Notes: generated from the letters alone by a model not told the origin. A stretch of 64,000 nucleotides of DNA from Pseudomonas asiatica (GCF_009932335.1 NZ_BLJF01000001.1:3162001-3226000), one strand, 5' to 3'. Positions 39,482 through 49,746 are shown, counted from the stretch's first letter. Numbers and translations are program-made.

Positions 39482-40285
39482 TCAGAACGGCTCATCGTCC
39501 TCCGGTTCCTGGCCGCCCTTACGCTTTCGCTCCCGTGATTTGATCTTGGCCTGGGCCGCCAAGCTACTGTGTTGCAGGCGATAGGACTCGTTACCGGTTT
39601 CGACGATGTGGCAGTGGTGGGTCAGCCGATCCAGCAGGGCGGTGGTCATCTTGGCGTCGCCGAACACGCTCGACCATTCGGCGAAGCTCAGGTTGGTGGT
39701 GATCACCACGCTGGTGTGTTCGTACAGCTTGGATAGCAGGTGAAACAGCAACGCACCGCCGGCCTGGCTGAAGGGCAGATAACCCAGTTCGTCGAGGATG
39801 ACCAGATCCATGCGCAGCAGAGCTTGGGCGATCCGCCCGGCTTTGCCGTCGTGCTTTTCGCGCTCCAGCAGATTGACCAGATCGACCGTGGAGTAGAAGC
39901 GCACGCGCTTGCCGTGCCGGGTGATGCCGGACACGGCCAGCGCAGTGGCCAGGTGGGTTTTACCGGTGCCAGGCCCACCGATCAGCACCACGTTCTGCGC
40001 GGTGTCGGTAAAGGCCAGACTGGCCAGTTCGCTGATCAAACGAGCGTCTGCGCTGGAGGCGCTGAAGTCGAAGCCGGCCAGATCGCGGTGCATCGGCAGC
40101 TTGGCCATGTTCATCTGGTGGCTCACCGAGCGCATGGCGCGATCTGTGTGCTCTTGTTCCAGCAGGTGTTCGAGCAGCCACTTGGACGAGGCTGTGTTCG
40201 ACTCACCCTGTGCAGTTAACTCCGCCAAGGCCGTGGCCATGCCGTGCAGGCGCAGCTCCTTGAGTTCCGCCATCAAATCACGCAT
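39482..40285 (-). CDS. istB: IS21 helper ATPase IstB
   Basis: From [20 protein letters not shown] at 40285, 267 residues. It has a Walker A motif ([17 protein letters not shown]), a Walker B-like [12 protein letters not shown] and the IstB C terminus. It assists IstA in insertion. It overlaps istA by eight bases. Confidence 0.93.
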   Translation of the reverse strand: MRDLMAELKELRLHGMATALAELTAQGESNTASSKWLLEHLLEQEHTDRAMRSVSHQMNMAKLPMHRDLAGFDFSASSADARLISELASLAFTDTAQNVVLIGGPGTGKTHLATALAVSGITRHGKRVRFYSTVDLVNLLEREKHDGKAGRIAQALLRMDLVILDELGYLPFSQAGGALLFHLLSKLYEHTSVVITTNLSFAEWSSVFGDAKMTTALLDRLTHHCHIVETGNESYRLQHSSLAAQAKIKSRERKRKGGQEPEDDEPF

Positions 40286-41786
40286 GACCGACCTCCTCGG
40301 CCTGGCCACGCAGGCGGTCGTAGCGCGCCGTGTTAGCGACGGGGGCTTCCTTGAGCGACAAGTGGGTTTCGACGCTGGGTGGTGGTTCGGATGCTGTCAG
40401 CCGTGCCACGACATTGAGGATGTGTTCGGCGCTCAGGCTGCCGCTCTCCAGTACCAGCTCAACGGCTACCAGCACGGCATCGAGTCCGGCGACCGGTACG
40501 GCAGCCAGGACTTGCGCCATGATCCGGTCACCGCCGGCATGACGCCCCAGACCGTGCTTAAGCTGACGCAGCGGCGCCGGCAGATCAGCAAAGGGCGCGC
40601 CGTTGCGCAGCGCACCGGGCTTGCGTTCGATCAGCGGGAGGTAGTGCTGCCAGTCATAGCTGACCTGGTCGCGATCCAGCAAGCGGACATGGCTGGCGAT
40701 CAGCGCGTCGTCAGCCACCACCTCGATTCGCGTCGGATACAAACGGCTGCTGACCCACTTACCCGCGTACTCACACGGCACCGAGTAGCGGTTGCGCCCG
40801 ACGCTGACCAGGCAGGTGCTGGAGACCCGCGCAGGCCGCTCGACGTAACCGTCGAATGGCGCTGGCACAGGCATCAGTTCAGCGCGCTCCAACTCCAGCA
40901 CTTCGGCCACACTCAGCCCGCTGTATTGAGGGTGCGTCAGCTCGTTCCAAAGCGCGCGGCAGCGCTGGCCCAGCCAGGCATTGAGTTCCTCGAAGGAGTG
41001 AAACTGGCAGTCCTGGGCGTCTAGCCAGATACGCCTGCGGCTGTCTTGCACGTTCTTTTCAACGATGCCCTTTTCCCAACCAGCGGCGACGTTGCAGAAG
41101 TCCGGATCGAACAGGTAATGCGCGCACATCACCGCAAAGCGTGCATTCACCGCCCGGCCTTTGCCCTTATTGACCTTGTCGACGGCCGTCTTCATGTTGT
41201 CGTAGATGCCCCGGCGCGGCACGCCGCCCAAGGCGCCGAACGAGCGTGTATGGGCGTCAAATAACATCTCATGGCCCTGGCTCGGATACGCCACAAGCCA
41301 GAACGCACGGCTGGCACACAGCTTCAGATGTGCCACCTGCATACGCCGGTAAATGCCGCCGACCAGCAAGCCTTCCTCGCTCCAGTCAAACTGAAACGCC
41401 TCGCCAAGAGCAAAGGTCAGCGGCACAAAGGCCTGCGACGCCTTGCCCTGTCCCCCTCGCCAGGCACGGATAAACGCGGTGAGCTGGCTGTAGCCACCGT
41501 CATAACCTTCGGCTTTGATTTGCGCCAACAGCGCCTTGGCACTGCGCCGCTGTTGCTTGGGGCGCAGCGAATCGGCTTTTAGCGCCTGCTCTAGCGTGGC
41601 GTGAAAAGGGCTGAGTTTGTTAAAGATCGCGCGGCGTTGGTACACCGGCTGCTTGGCCTCAGGTGCTCTGACCCACTTGCGAATCGTGTTGCGCGCCAGC
41701 CCGGTGCGCTTGGCTATCTCATGCAGCGACAGCTTGTCGCGGAAATACATCCGCCGAATTTTGCCCATCATTTCCATACTGATCAC
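40278..41786 (-). CDS. istA: IS21 transposase IstA
   Basis: 502 residues with an N-terminal HTH ([20 protein letters not shown]) and an rve integrase core ([38 protein letters not shown]). One of several closely spaced ATG codons near 41786-41771 is the true start. It is intact. Confidence 0.93.
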   Translation of the reverse strand: MISMEMMGKIRRMYFRDKLSLHEIAKRTGLARNTIRKWVRAPEAKQPVYQRRAIFNKLSPFHATLEQALKADSLRPKQQRRSAKALLAQIKAEGYDGGYSQLTAFIRAWRGGQGKASQAFVPLTFALGEAFQFDWSEEGLLVGGIYRRMQVAHLKLCASRAFWLVAYPSQGHEMLFDAHTRSFGALGGVPRRGIYDNMKTAVDKVNKGKGRAVNARFAVMCAHYLFDPDFCNVAAGWEKGIVEKNVQDSRRRIWLDAQDCQFHSFEELNAWLGQRCRALWNELTHPQYSGLSVAEVLELERAELMPVPAPFDGYVERPARVSSTCLVSVGRNRYSVPCEYAGKWVSSRLYPTRIEVVADDALIASHVRLLDRDQVSYDWQHYLPLIERKPGALRNGAPFADLPAPLRQLKHGLGRHAGGDRIMAQVLAAVPVAGLDAVLVAVELVLESGSLSAEHILNVVARLTASEPPPSVETHLSLKEAPVANTARYDRLRGQAEEVGHA

Positions 41787-41892
41787 CCTGTGTTCTCCTG
41801 CTCAAAAATTGAGCAGAAGCAGTTGAACACCTGGGTCAGTTTTCAGTCGGCAGAACAGCCTCTACTGGGTCAGTTTTCGGTCAGCGGCAACA

Positions 41893-42791
41893 CCCTGGCC
41901 CGCTACTCGTCCCCCGAGGGACACCTGATCTGCGACTACCGCTATGGCCTGAGGGAGGCCATTGCCGACGGGGTGTGCCGCGCGCCCCGCATCGTCCTTC
42001 TCGATAACCAGAAGGTGAAGCTAACTGAAGAACTGGAGACCGAGAGCACCGTCAGGCTGTTCCCCAGCATCGCCAAGCTGCTTGGTGAATCCCCCGTCAC
42101 CTTCGAAGAGCTGTTGCGCCATGACGAGGTGATCGACCAACTGCTCGGCCTGGGATGCGCCAAGCTGGATGAGCTTCGCCAGATCAAGCCGGATGCAGCC
42201 GGCCTGGTGGTCGCCACCGATATTGAGCACGCCCAGCAGATTGTCCAGGCTCTGGAAGCCAGCGGGGAAGGTTGCCGCGTAGTGACCAACCGGACTCCGA
42301 ATGCCCAACAGGTGATCAATGCGTTCAGGCACAGTGATTGCCGCTGGATCGTCGCTGTTGGGATGATCAGCGAGGGTACGGATATCCCCCGCCTGCAGGT
42401 GTGCTGCTACCTCAGCCGCATCCGTACTGAGCTGCACTACCGGCAAGTCCTGGGGCGCGTGCTGCGGCGGATGGGCGAGTCCGATGATCAGGCTTGGCTG
42501 TTCATGCTGGCGGAGCCAACATTGCGGCGCTTTGCGGAGCGCATTGCGGATGATCTGCCGGATGACCTGGCAGTGCTGAGCCGGGTGAAGATGCCCGCTG
42601 CCTCTTCTGGTTCGATGGCTGGTGGGATGGGGGCTACCTGCGATATCGATGGCTGCGGTGGAGGCGAGGCCGGGCAAAGTCTTGGTGCAGGTTTGGCGGG
42701 TGCCTACTCGCTGGGGGATTTTGCTGCTGAGCCGAGCTATCAGGTCAGTTTTTCTCAGCACTATCGGCAGTTGTTGTTGGCTTGCCTCTGA
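41893..42791 (+). pseudogene. C-terminal part of an SF2 DEAD/DEAH helicase, cut by IS21
   Basis: About 299 codons remain, beginning at the IS21 end with TLARYSSPEGHLICDYRYGL. They include a linker (REAIADGVCRAPRI) and the second RecA-like domain with VGMISEGTDIPRLQVCCYL (motif V) and YRQVLGRVLRRMG (motif VI, arginine fingers). The ATP-binding half is missing. Helicases of this shape are frequent in restriction and phage-defence loci, but no partner gene survives here. The open frame continues back into the IS but is not meaningful there. Confidence 0.8.
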
Positions 42792-43063
42792 TGGTCGGTA
42801 AGCAGTTAGCCCCAACTAGGGTGAGGCTGCCCGAAGTCTGACCGAGCCAACACAGGCCAGTCACCAGCCTTTCACCAATTCCGCGCCGAGCGGCCCAATG
42901 CGCTCTCGGGGCGTTCAGCTATTCGCGAAAGGCATCTCTTGGCCGATAGCTGGTCCGCTTTGTGCCACAAGCGGACGTTAAGTCGGTGAGTTATCTGTCT
43001 TGGCAAATCGGTTTGGGCCTAAGCCCTCGCTACACAGGAAATGGCGGCAACAACCTGGCCAGC
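42792..43063. other. Intergenic stretch without a recognised feature
   Basis: After the helicase stop I see no gene, tRNA or clear repeat up to the nitrilase terminator. Confidence 0.4.
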
Positions 43064-43088
43064 AATAAAAAGCCGCCTTGCGGCGGCT
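43064..43088 (-). terminator. Intrinsic terminator of the nitrilase-transporter unit
   Basis: On the minus strand AGCCGCC, loop GCAA, GGCGGCT is followed by TTTTATT. It lies 67 bases beyond the nitrilase stop. Confidence 0.8.
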
Positions 43089-43154
43089 CTATCCCTAAAG
43101 CAGTCATGCCCAAACTGGACGGTCAAAGGGAGGATTTCACTAAACAGGCTCTAC

Positions 43155-44084
43155 TTATCGCTCCAGGGTTACCGGGGCCTGCGGGGCAATGTTCACCTTG
43201 AGTTCAAAGATGTCCGGCCGGGCATAATGGCCGACGACATCAAAGTCCAAGTTGGCTTGGCTAAGCAGATCCATATTGAGGTCTGCATAGATTTCTGTCT
43301 CGCAGTCGAACACCGGCCCTGCCAGTACTTCTCCGAGCGGACTTACAACCATGCTGCCCCCTCGCATCACGTAATCGTCCTCGTTGAACTCCAGGCCGAA
43401 TGCATCGCGGTGCTGTTGTGGGTATTCACCAAGACGGATTGCCTGGCAGGCTGACAACACATAAACACGCCCTTCAAGAGCAATGTGCACCATGGAGCTG
43501 GCCCAGGACGGACGGTCATCTGCTGTCGGGGCGCAGTAGATCTGAACACCCTGGGCATACATGGCCTGGCGTAGTGCTGGCATGTAGTTCTCCCAGCAAA
43601 TCACGCTCCCCAGGACGCCAAAATCAGTTTCTACAGGCTCGATTGTCGAGCCATCACCGAAGCCCCAAATTAGTCGTTCCTGGCCGGTGGGCATCAGCTT
43701 GCGGTGGTAACCGGCAATACCCCGGCCTGGGGCGATGGTGACCGCGGTGCAGTAAAGGGTGCGACCGAAGCGCTCGATTACACCAATCACAGTGGTAACC
43801 CCTGTGTGCTCGACACTTTCAGCAAGCAATGCCAGTTCCGGCCCATCCAGCGTCACAGCCCCATCGACATAGCGTTGGTACAGCTCACGCCCGCTGATGC
43901 TGCGATTACCCACTACGCTACCGAAAGCTATCCCCTTGGGATATCCGCCAATGAACGCTTCAGGGAATACGGCCAGCCTTGCACCTTGATCTGCTACGCG
44001 CCGCAGAATTGTGGAAGCCTTTTCAACGCTGGCTGCAGGATCATAAGGAACAGAGGCGGCCTGGATGACTGCAATTTTGGTCAT
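43155..44084 (-). CDS. Nitrilase
   Basis: From MTKIAVIQAASVPYDPAASV at 44084, 309 residues. The catalytic triad is visible as E42 (FPEAFIGGYPKG), K129 (GYHRKLMPTGQERLIWG) and C163 (VICWENYMPALR), the spacing of true nitrilases. It hydrolyses a nitrile to acid and ammonia. It is 26 bases downstream of an MHS transporter gene in the same orientation, suggesting uptake and use of a nitrile or its acid. Substrate unknown. Confidence 0.9.
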   Translation of the reverse strand: MTKIAVIQAASVPYDPAASVEKASTILRRVADQGARLAVFPEAFIGGYPKGIAFGSVVGNRSISGRELYQRYVDGAVTLDGPELALLAESVEHTGVTTVIGVIERFGRTLYCTAVTIAPGRGIAGYHRKLMPTGQERLIWGFGDGSTIEPVETDFGVLGSVICWENYMPALRQAMYAQGVQIYCAPTADDRPSWASSMVHIALEGRVYVLSACQAIRLGEYPQQHRDAFGLEFNEDDYVMRGGSMVVSPLGEVLAGPVFDCETEIYADLNMDLLSQANLDFDVVGHYARPDIFELKVNIAPQAPVTLER

Positions 44085-44110
44085 GAAAAACTCCTGAGGG
44101 CAGTAAGAAC

Positions 44111-45433
44111 CTAGAAACGTGTGATGTCGTTGTCGCGGGTTTCCGGCAAGGTCTTCCACAGCACGATGAGGCATGCCAGCGAGACGGCTGCTAGATAGGC
44201 GGCAGGGATGTTCGCGTCGCCAGCCTGGCTAATCAGGGCGGCGGCAATGAAGGGGCCTGGGCCTGCGAGTGTCGCCAGGGCCAGGTTGTGACCGAGCGCT
44301 GCTCCCGTGGAGCGGATGGACGCTGGAAAGACTTCAACCAGCAGCACCACATCCATCACCGCAGTTACAGCCACAAGTAGTCCCAGAACGATCAATCCTG
44401 CGAGGATTGCCACTGGGTTGCCGGTGTTGAGCAGCAGGAAGATTGGATAGGCCAGTACAGAGAGTGCGGCAGCAGCACTGAGCAGCAGCTTGCGTCGCCC
44501 GATGCTGTCGCTGAGCCGGCCGATCAGTGGATTGGCAATGACATAGACAACCAGCGCGATGCTGCACAGCCATAGTGCATTGCTTCGTGGTAGCCCAACG
44601 GTAGTGACCAGGTGGTTATTGGCGTAGGTGATGAAGTAGTAGAGCGAGACGCCGAACAGCGCTGAGAAGGCGAAAGTAGTGATGAAGGCGCGACGGTGTA
44701 CAGACTTGCTCGGTGCTTCGAACTGTTGTGAATCGCGTTGACGTACCAGCTCTTCATACACGGGGGTATCACCCAGCTTCCGGCGGATGAAGATGGCGAT
44801 ACCGGTCATCACGATGGAGGCAACGAATGGGATCCGCCAGCCCCAGGACGCCAGTTGCTGGTCATCGAGTGTTGAGGTGAGGCTCGCGGCGGTGAACGTA
44901 CCAAACAAGAAGGCCAAGCCAGCCGTTCCAGTGATAACGCTGGCTGCCGTCGCGCGGCGGTTGGACGGAGCACTCTCTACGATGTAGATACCTGCGCTAG
45001 ACCATTCGCCCCCTACCATCATGCCTTGCACGAAACGCATGACGATCAGCAAGACAGGTGCAGCGATACCGATTGCCTCATAGGTGGGCAAAAGTCCGAT
45101 GATCGTGGTGCACACACCCATACCGAAGACAGTGATGATAAGCACCGCGCGGCGACCGAGGCGGTCACCGATGGGCCCCAGAATCAATGCTCCAAATGGT
45201 CGCGATACGAAGCCTACGGCGAACACTGCCAGCGACGACAGCAGCGATACACCTGGGGCGCTAGAGGGGAAGAACAACATACCGATCACGGCAGCGAAGT
45301 AGCCGTAGATGGCGAAGTCGAACCACTCCATGAAGTTGCCGATACCCACCGCGATTGCACGCTTGCGAATGTCTGACTGCTCACCCTTGGTATGGATACT
45401 GCTTGGATTTACTTTTTTATTAATTGCGTCCAC
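44111..45433 (-). CDS. MFS transporter of the metabolite:H+ symporter (MHS) family
   Basis: 440 residues with 12 predicted helices, the MHS N terminus (VGIGNFMEWFDFAIYGYFAA), the MFS loop GPIGDRLGRRAVL and the second-half equivalent GRLSDSIGRRKLL. It imports an organic acid or similar solute with protons. First gene of the nitrilase operon, divergent from a LysR gene. Confidence 0.9.
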   Translation of the reverse strand: MDAINKKVNPSSIHTKGEQSDIRKRAIAVGIGNFMEWFDFAIYGYFAAVIGMLFFPSSAPGVSLLSSLAVFAVGFVSRPFGALILGPIGDRLGRRAVLIITVFGMGVCTTIIGLLPTYEAIGIAAPVLLIVMRFVQGMMVGGEWSSAGIYIVESAPSNRRATAASVITGTAGLAFLFGTFTAASLTSTLDDQQLASWGWRIPFVASIVMTGIAIFIRRKLGDTPVYEELVRQRDSQQFEAPSKSVHRRAFITTFAFSALFGVSLYYFITYANNHLVTTVGLPRSNALWLCSIALVVYVIANPLIGRLSDSIGRRKLLLSAAAALSVLAYPIFLLLNTGNPVAILAGLIVLGLLVAVTAVMDVVLLVEVFPASIRSTGAALGHNLALATLAGPGPFIAAALISQAGDANIPAAYLAAVSLACLIVLWKTLPETRDNDITRF

Positions 45434-45513
45434 GGTGCTCCCCAGCTTTTCTTAGGTGTGTATGGGCAGCAGACTATGAATCCTCTCGGCCGCAGAGCAA
45501 ACGATTAGAAAAT

Positions 45514-46440
45514 ATGAGCCGGATTAGTGTACGTAATATCTCGAGAATTGATCTGAACCTGCTGCTGACGTTCCACTGCCTGATGACCGAGCGCAGTGCC
45601 ACCCGAGCCTCGGCCATGCTGCATGTGACCCAGGGGGCAGTTAGCTCGGCGTTGCGTCGTTTGCGTGAGCATTTCGGAGATGAGCTCTTTATCCGCACCG
45701 CTTCCGGAATGCAGCCAACCCGTAGGGCGATGGAGCTGGCGCCGAAGATCGCCGAGGCCCTTACGTCTATCTCAGGCGTGCTTGGGGCAGAGCCGGATTT
45801 CTCCGCACACGACTCGAGCTACATTTTCAACATCGGTCTGTCCGATGATATTGAGGCCTATCTCGCTCCGCGGATCGTTAACGCCGCAGCGGATCAGGGG
45901 CTGGGAGTGAGCTTTTCGTTCCATCAGAGCAACAGCTCACTGTGGAAACAGTCGCTACAAGATCCGGACATGGATCTAGTGATTTGCAGCGAGCCGAAAG
46001 ACTTCAGCAGCGGGTATTCATCCAAGGTGCTGTTTTCCTCGTCATACTCCTGCTTGTACCTGCCTGGCGCAGACAACGCAGGCACACCTATCGGCCTGGA
46101 GGAGTACTTCGAGGCAAGCCATGTGCGAGTTTCCTATGACGGCCGCCGCGGCTTTATCGACGACATGTTCGAAGCGGCGGGCTATTCGAGGCGTGTTATA
46201 GCCTCATTCACCCACTTCAGTGGCGCGCTCACCACGTTGATCAGCAGCGGCGCGATAGCCACAATTCCCACGTTCGCCGCCGAGAGCTATTCGGCCATGA
46301 CTCGGCTAAGTATTTGTCCGGCGCCGATTCCGGTTCCATCATTTCGATGCTTCATGGTTTGGGACATTGCCAAGAACAGTAAGCCTCAGCACGAATGGCT
46401 GCGGCTATTCATCGGGCAGCTGACACAGAAGCTTGCTTAG
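45514..46440 (+). CDS. LysR-type regulator of the nitrilase/transporter operon
   Basis: The start MSRISVRNISRIDLNLLLTF at 45514 is preferred over upstream codons. It has a winged HTH (SATRASAMLHVTQGAVSSAL, RLREHFGDELFIRT) and a substrate-binding C-terminal half of NodD/LeuO-like type. It is divergent from the MHS gene with 80 bases between the start codons, a typical LysR control arrangement. Confidence 0.9.
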   Translation: MSRISVRNISRIDLNLLLTFHCLMTERSATRASAMLHVTQGAVSSALRRLREHFGDELFIRTASGMQPTRRAMELAPKIAEALTSISGVLGAEPDFSAHDSSYIFNIGLSDDIEAYLAPRIVNAAADQGLGVSFSFHQSNSSLWKQSLQDPDMDLVICSEPKDFSSGYSSKVLFSSSYSCLYLPGADNAGTPIGLEEYFEASHVRVSYDGRRGFIDDMFEAAGYSRRVIASFTHFSGALTTLISSGAIATIPTFAAESYSAMTRLSICPAPIPVPSFRCFMVWDIAKNSKPQHEWLRLFIGQLTQKLA

Positions 46441-46631
46441 ACTTGGTCGCAGGTAGCCAGGAGTTACGGGAAAAAGGGGGCGGATTTATTGGAATCATCG
46501 ACCGCTTCTGACCGATTTGTGCCGGTCGTCAAGGACCGCTTCGGATCACTCTCAACCGGATCGCGGGCCAGCTGATTTGCTAAAAACCCGCGCCAAACTC
46601 AACGAAGGATTTCGCATGATCCGTTTTTTTT
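46441..46631. repeat. Intergenic segment with a dispersed repeat and the start of a split small ORF
   Basis: AAAAAGGGGGCGGATTTATT followed by GACCGATTTGTGCCGGTCGT is related to a module at 57672-57745 (AAAAGGGGATTTATTTT, GCCGATTGCTGCCTGTCGT). At its end AAGGA and ATGATCCG (46616) begin a small frame that runs into eight T residues and is interrupted by the ISL3 element. Confidence 0.45.
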
Positions 46632-47936
46632 GGTTCTTCGCGGAGTCTGGGGGAAGAGCGAGTTGACAGTCAGGGAAGCAGGTAAATTGGCAGTCGCCAA
46701 ACACACCCTTCACCTGTCCCTGCTGTCGCCGTGCATCCTATTGATCTTGCCGCTTTCTGGCCAGGCTACGACGCCGTTACCTGTCGCCCATCTACCGATA
46801 ACACCCTCCTCATTGAGCTTGAACCTCAAGCCGGCTCTCTTCCTAAGTGCGGGCGTTGTGGCCAGTTCAGCCCGTTGATTCACGATCGCCGGATTCGTCT
46901 GGTGCGTGATCGTGATCTGTTCGATCAGCGCGTCCTGCTTCAACTACCAGTGCGCCGAGTCGATTGCCTGAGTTGTGGGCGGGTGACCGAGCGGATCGAC
47001 TGGTTGGAGCCAGCATCTCGGCTGACCCAGCGGTTACGGATATGGCTCGAAAGCTTGCTGCGGCTGCTGCCGATCAGCCACGTCAGCCAGCTCACCGGCC
47101 TGCATTGGCACACCCTCAAAACGCTCGATAAACGACGCCTTCAAGCCGAGGTAGGCAACTTCGATTCAACCGGTGTCCGCCGCCTGGTGATGGACGAGTT
47201 CGCCCTGCACAAAGGGCATCGCTATGCCACGGTCATCATGGATGCCGAGCGAACGCGGGTATTGTGGGTCGGCCACGGCAACAGCCGCGAGGCGGTCCGC
47301 CCGTTCTTTGAATTGCTCGGCAAGCACTGCCAGCAGATAGAGGCGGTGGCCATGGACATGAACACGGCTTTTGATTTGGAGGTGAAGAAGCATTGCCCGC
47401 AAGCCGAAGTGGTGTACGACCTGTTTCACGTCGTCGCGCGCTACGGTCGGGATGTGATCGACCGTATCCGGGTTGACCAGGCCAACCTCCTGCGCGAAGA
47501 CAAGCCGGCACGAAAGGCGGTCAAGCAAAGCCGCTGGCTGCTGCTGCGCAATCGCAACAACCTGAAGGACGGACAAGCCGTGCAGCTTCAAGAACTACTC
47601 GCGGCCAACCAGCCGCTGGCTACGGTCTATGTCCTCAAGGATGCGCTGAAGGATGTCTGGTTCGCCCCCAGCGTACGAGAGGGCTGGCGCCGCTGGCGAA
47701 CCTGGTTGCGGCACGCCCGGGACAGCGGCCTCGCGCCGCTACAGCGCTTCGCTCGCAACCTGCGCAAATACGCCCGAGGCATCCTCGCCAGTGCCAACTT
47801 CCATATGCATACCAGCGTCCTTGAGGGCGTCAACAACCGCATCAAGGTGATCAAGCGTATGGCCTATGGTTTTCGGGACTCGGAATACTTTTTCCTGAAA
47901 ATCAAGGCTGCCTTCCCCGGGAAAGCGCGATGAACC
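46632..47936 (+). mobile_element. ISL3-family insertion sequence, copy 1
   Basis: 1305 bp from GGTTCTTCGCGGAGTCTGGG to the reverse complement of GGTTCATCGCGCTTTCCCGG. It is the same length as copy 2 (51994-53298), which lies in inverted orientation. The left flank is eight T residues; the right flank is TATTTTTT. See the inversion finding for why these do not pair. Confidence 0.93.
46731..47933 (+). CDS. ISL3-family transposase, copy 1
   Basis: 400 residues from a GTG (MHPIDLAAFWPGYDAV) with the ISL3 zinc finger (LPKCGRCGQFSPL, RVDCLSCGRVTE) and a DDE_Tnp_ISL3 domain (RRLVMDEFALHKGHRYATVI, VAMDMNTAFDLEVKKH, HTSVLEGVNNRIKVIKRMAY). The product matches copy 2 except F for C in VGNFDSTG. Confidence 0.95.
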   Translation: MHPIDLAAFWPGYDAVTCRPSTDNTLLIELEPQAGSLPKCGRCGQFSPLIHDRRIRLVRDRDLFDQRVLLQLPVRRVDCLSCGRVTERIDWLEPASRLTQRLRIWLESLLRLLPISHVSQLTGLHWHTLKTLDKRRLQAEVGNFDSTGVRRLVMDEFALHKGHRYATVIMDAERTRVLWVGHGNSREAVRPFFELLGKHCQQIEAVAMDMNTAFDLEVKKHCPQAEVVYDLFHVVARYGRDVIDRIRVDQANLLREDKPARKAVKQSRWLLLRNRNNLKDGQAVQLQELLAANQPLATVYVLKDALKDVWFAPSVREGWRRWRTWLRHARDSGLAPLQRFARNLRKYARGILASANFHMHTSVLEGVNNRIKVIKRMAYGFRDSEYFFLKIKAAFPGKAR

Positions 47937-48409
47937 TATTTTTTGGTGTCCCAGAAGTCGGCCCAGGTCTTGGGTACGTCCGCGCCTTTGAACGCGTCCG
48001 TGCGATACGCCAGCACCGTGGAGTAGCTGATGTAGCCGACGCTGTATTCGTCCTTGAGGCTGTCGGGTATTTGCGCGGCATTGGGAATCAGCGCAAGGTC
48101 GAGCTTCTCGAACAGCCCTTCGGCTTCGCCACGGATGCAGTCGCCAGTGGGCAGGTCCACCACGTCCCAGGTGACCTTGCCGCTCTCGACCTGGGTCTTG
48201 ATGATCGGGTAGGCCTTGGGCGAGCTGTCCTGTTTGAGCGTCAGACCGAGCTTTTTCGCCGCAGGCTCCAGGATCGCCTTGCTCTGGGCTTCCTGATAAG
48301 CACCGCCCTGGGATACGAACGTGATGTCCTCGGCCATGGCCTGGGTGGCGCTACCGATGAACAGGGCCAGACTCGCGAGTTGGAAAGCTGTAGTGCGCAA
48401 TGTGCTCAT
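47937..48409 (-). pseudogene. ABC transporter substrate-binding protein, truncated by ISL3
   Basis: The N-terminal 157 residues remain from MSTLRTTAFQLASLALFIGS (signal peptide ending TQAMA). They are followed by ITFVSQGGAYQEAQSK and WDVVDLPTGDCIRGEAEGLF, typical of PotD/spermidine-putrescine-like periplasmic proteins. The frame meets the IS end at DFWDTKK, where a stop is created. The rest of the gene and its transporter are not in the window. Confidence 0.85.
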
Positions 48410-48630
48410 GGAAAGACTCCGAATGGTTGGCAGATTTTCTTGGGCGAGCTGTAGGTTTTGTTGTCGGTCGCTCTGCGGGACCATGGAGGTCTAATGTACC
48501 GGCTTGTCCGTGAACGAAGCGGCTACAAATGCGCGGATGAAAAGTGGTTTATTGCGAAAATGCGAACGGGCACAGTATTTCGTGCGTCGGGTGCGGGCTT
48601 GCGCGCCTGTCGCGAGCAGCCCCGAAGCCC

Positions 48631-48662
48631 CCGGTAGGAGCGAGCATGCTCGCGATGGCGGT
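48631..48662. repeat. Pseudomonas REP-like palindrome
   Basis: GGTAGGAGCGAGCATGCTCG with a perfect GCGAGCATGCTCGC palindrome (48640-48653) is the familiar repetitive extragenic palindrome of fluorescens-group pseudomonads. It supports a Pseudomonas chromosomal origin for 47937-51377. Confidence 0.75.
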
Positions 48663-48689
48663 GTGTTGGGTGAGTCATAGCCAAGTCAT

Positions 48690-48914
48690 TCAGCCCACCG
48701 TCATCCGCCTCACCACGCGCCGAATCATCGGCGCCGCCAGCACCACCACCGGCAACATCGATACCCACGACAGCGCCCACGCGTTCAACCAGCGGCCGGC
48801 AAAGGCCAGGTCGAGCGCATGGGGTGTGGTGGCGATGGCGGCCGCGACCGCGCAGGTCAGGCCGGATTGAACGACGCCGAAAACGAAATGCTCATAACGG
48901 GCGGGGATTTTCAT
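48690..48914 (-). CDS. DUF2798 family small membrane protein
   Basis: 74 residues with two hydrophobic helices and the family start MKIPARYEHFVFGVVQSGLT. Inner-membrane protein of unknown role. It is 54 bases from the isochorismatase-family gene in the same direction. Confidence 0.82.
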   Translation of the reverse strand: MKIPARYEHFVFGVVQSGLTCAVAAAIATTPHALDLAFAGRWLNAWALSWVSMLPVVVLAAPMIRRVVRRMTVG

Positions 48915-48968
48915 CGGGGGTTCTCGAGAAAGAGCGGGGGGGCGCGATGCCCGGCCGCTCGGGCACGA

Positions 48969-49670
48969 TCAAGCCGGTTGCAGTTGCGCGATAGTCTCTT
49001 CGGTGGTCCACAGCCCGTGGGCGAGGAAGCGGTAATTGATGATGGCCGCCAGGTAGCCGTCGCCATCCGGCAGGCGCGGGCCGGCGGTGGCGTCGCGTAC
49101 CACGACTATTTCAAAGCCCTGTTCGAGCAGTTCGCGCAGGTGTGATTCCACGCAAAGGTTGGCCGCCATGCCGGCGAGGATGATCTGCGACACGCCTTTC
49201 TTGCGCAATTGCAGCGCCAGGTCGTTGGTTTCCGGGCCGTAGACCTTGTGCGGCGAGGCGATGATGGTCTCGCCGTCGAGAATGTACGGCTTGTAGATCT
49301 CGAGGAAATCGGCGCCGGAGCCTTCGAAGTTTTCCAGGGTGTTCGGTCCCTTGCGATCGAACATGCAGATGCTGTGCATGACCTTTTCCAGCGGACCGCC
49401 AAAATGCCAGTCGTGGTCGTGCGGGTAGTAATAGTGTGGCGACACGGCCACGGGCAGGTCGTGAGCCTTGAAGGCCTTGAACAGTTTTTCCAGGTTTTCG
49501 ACGGTGTTGTTCTCGACGATGCTCTCACCGAACACCGCCCAACTGGCGCCGGCAGGGCTGAGGAAGTCGTTCTGTGGGTCGATGACCACCAGGGCGGCTT
49601 TGCTCAGGTCGAGCTTGAAACCAGTGGCAGGCAGTGCGGGTTCGGCGGGGTCGGCGTACAGATGGCTCAT
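48969..49670 (-). CDS. Isochorismatase-family cysteine hydrolase
   Basis: 233 residues with the catalytic aspartate block VVIDPQNDFLSPAG (D31) and the nucleophile cysteine in LAGMAANLCVESHLRELLEQ. Family members hydrolyse amides, such as nicotinamide, biuret or N-carbamoyl compounds, or isochorismate. The gene is preceded by an operator-like site (49725-49746) that matches one in front of the TetR gene, so the TetR protein probably controls it. Confidence 0.88.
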   Translation of the reverse strand: MSHLYADPAEPALPATGFKLDLSKAALVVIDPQNDFLSPAGASWAVFGESIVENNTVENLEKLFKAFKAHDLPVAVSPHYYYPHDHDWHFGGPLEKVMHSICMFDRKGPNTLENFEGSGADFLEIYKPYILDGETIIASPHKVYGPETNDLALQLRKKGVSQIILAGMAANLCVESHLRELLEQGFEIVVVRDATAGPRLPDGDGYLAAIINYRFLAHGLWTTEETIAQLQPA

Positions 49671-49724
49671 GACGATTTACCTCTTGGGTGCTTGCGTGGA
49701 TGAGACGTGAATGTTGCTTTATAT

Positions 49725-49746
49725 AAATGACCAGTCGTCTTATTAA
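49725..49746. promoter_or_regulatory. Operator-like site upstream of the isochorismatase-family gene
   Basis: The reverse complement starts TTAATAAGACGACTGGTCAT and agrees at 17 of 22 positions with the site at 50380-50401 upstream of the TetR gene. It is a likely TetR-family operator. Confidence 0.55.

Larger units (their letters stand above)
39288..41892. mobile_element. IS21-family insertion sequence
   Basis: Ends TGTTGGCGCTGATGGAAAAT (left) and TGTTGCCGCTGACCGAAAAC (right, reverse complement) match. Internal repeats of the form GAAAATTGACCCA occur twice at each side, as in IS21 multiple terminal repeats. It encodes istA and istB. The flanks differ (GCTTAGTG and CCCTGGCC), so a deletion removed one side. 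Confidence 0.9.
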
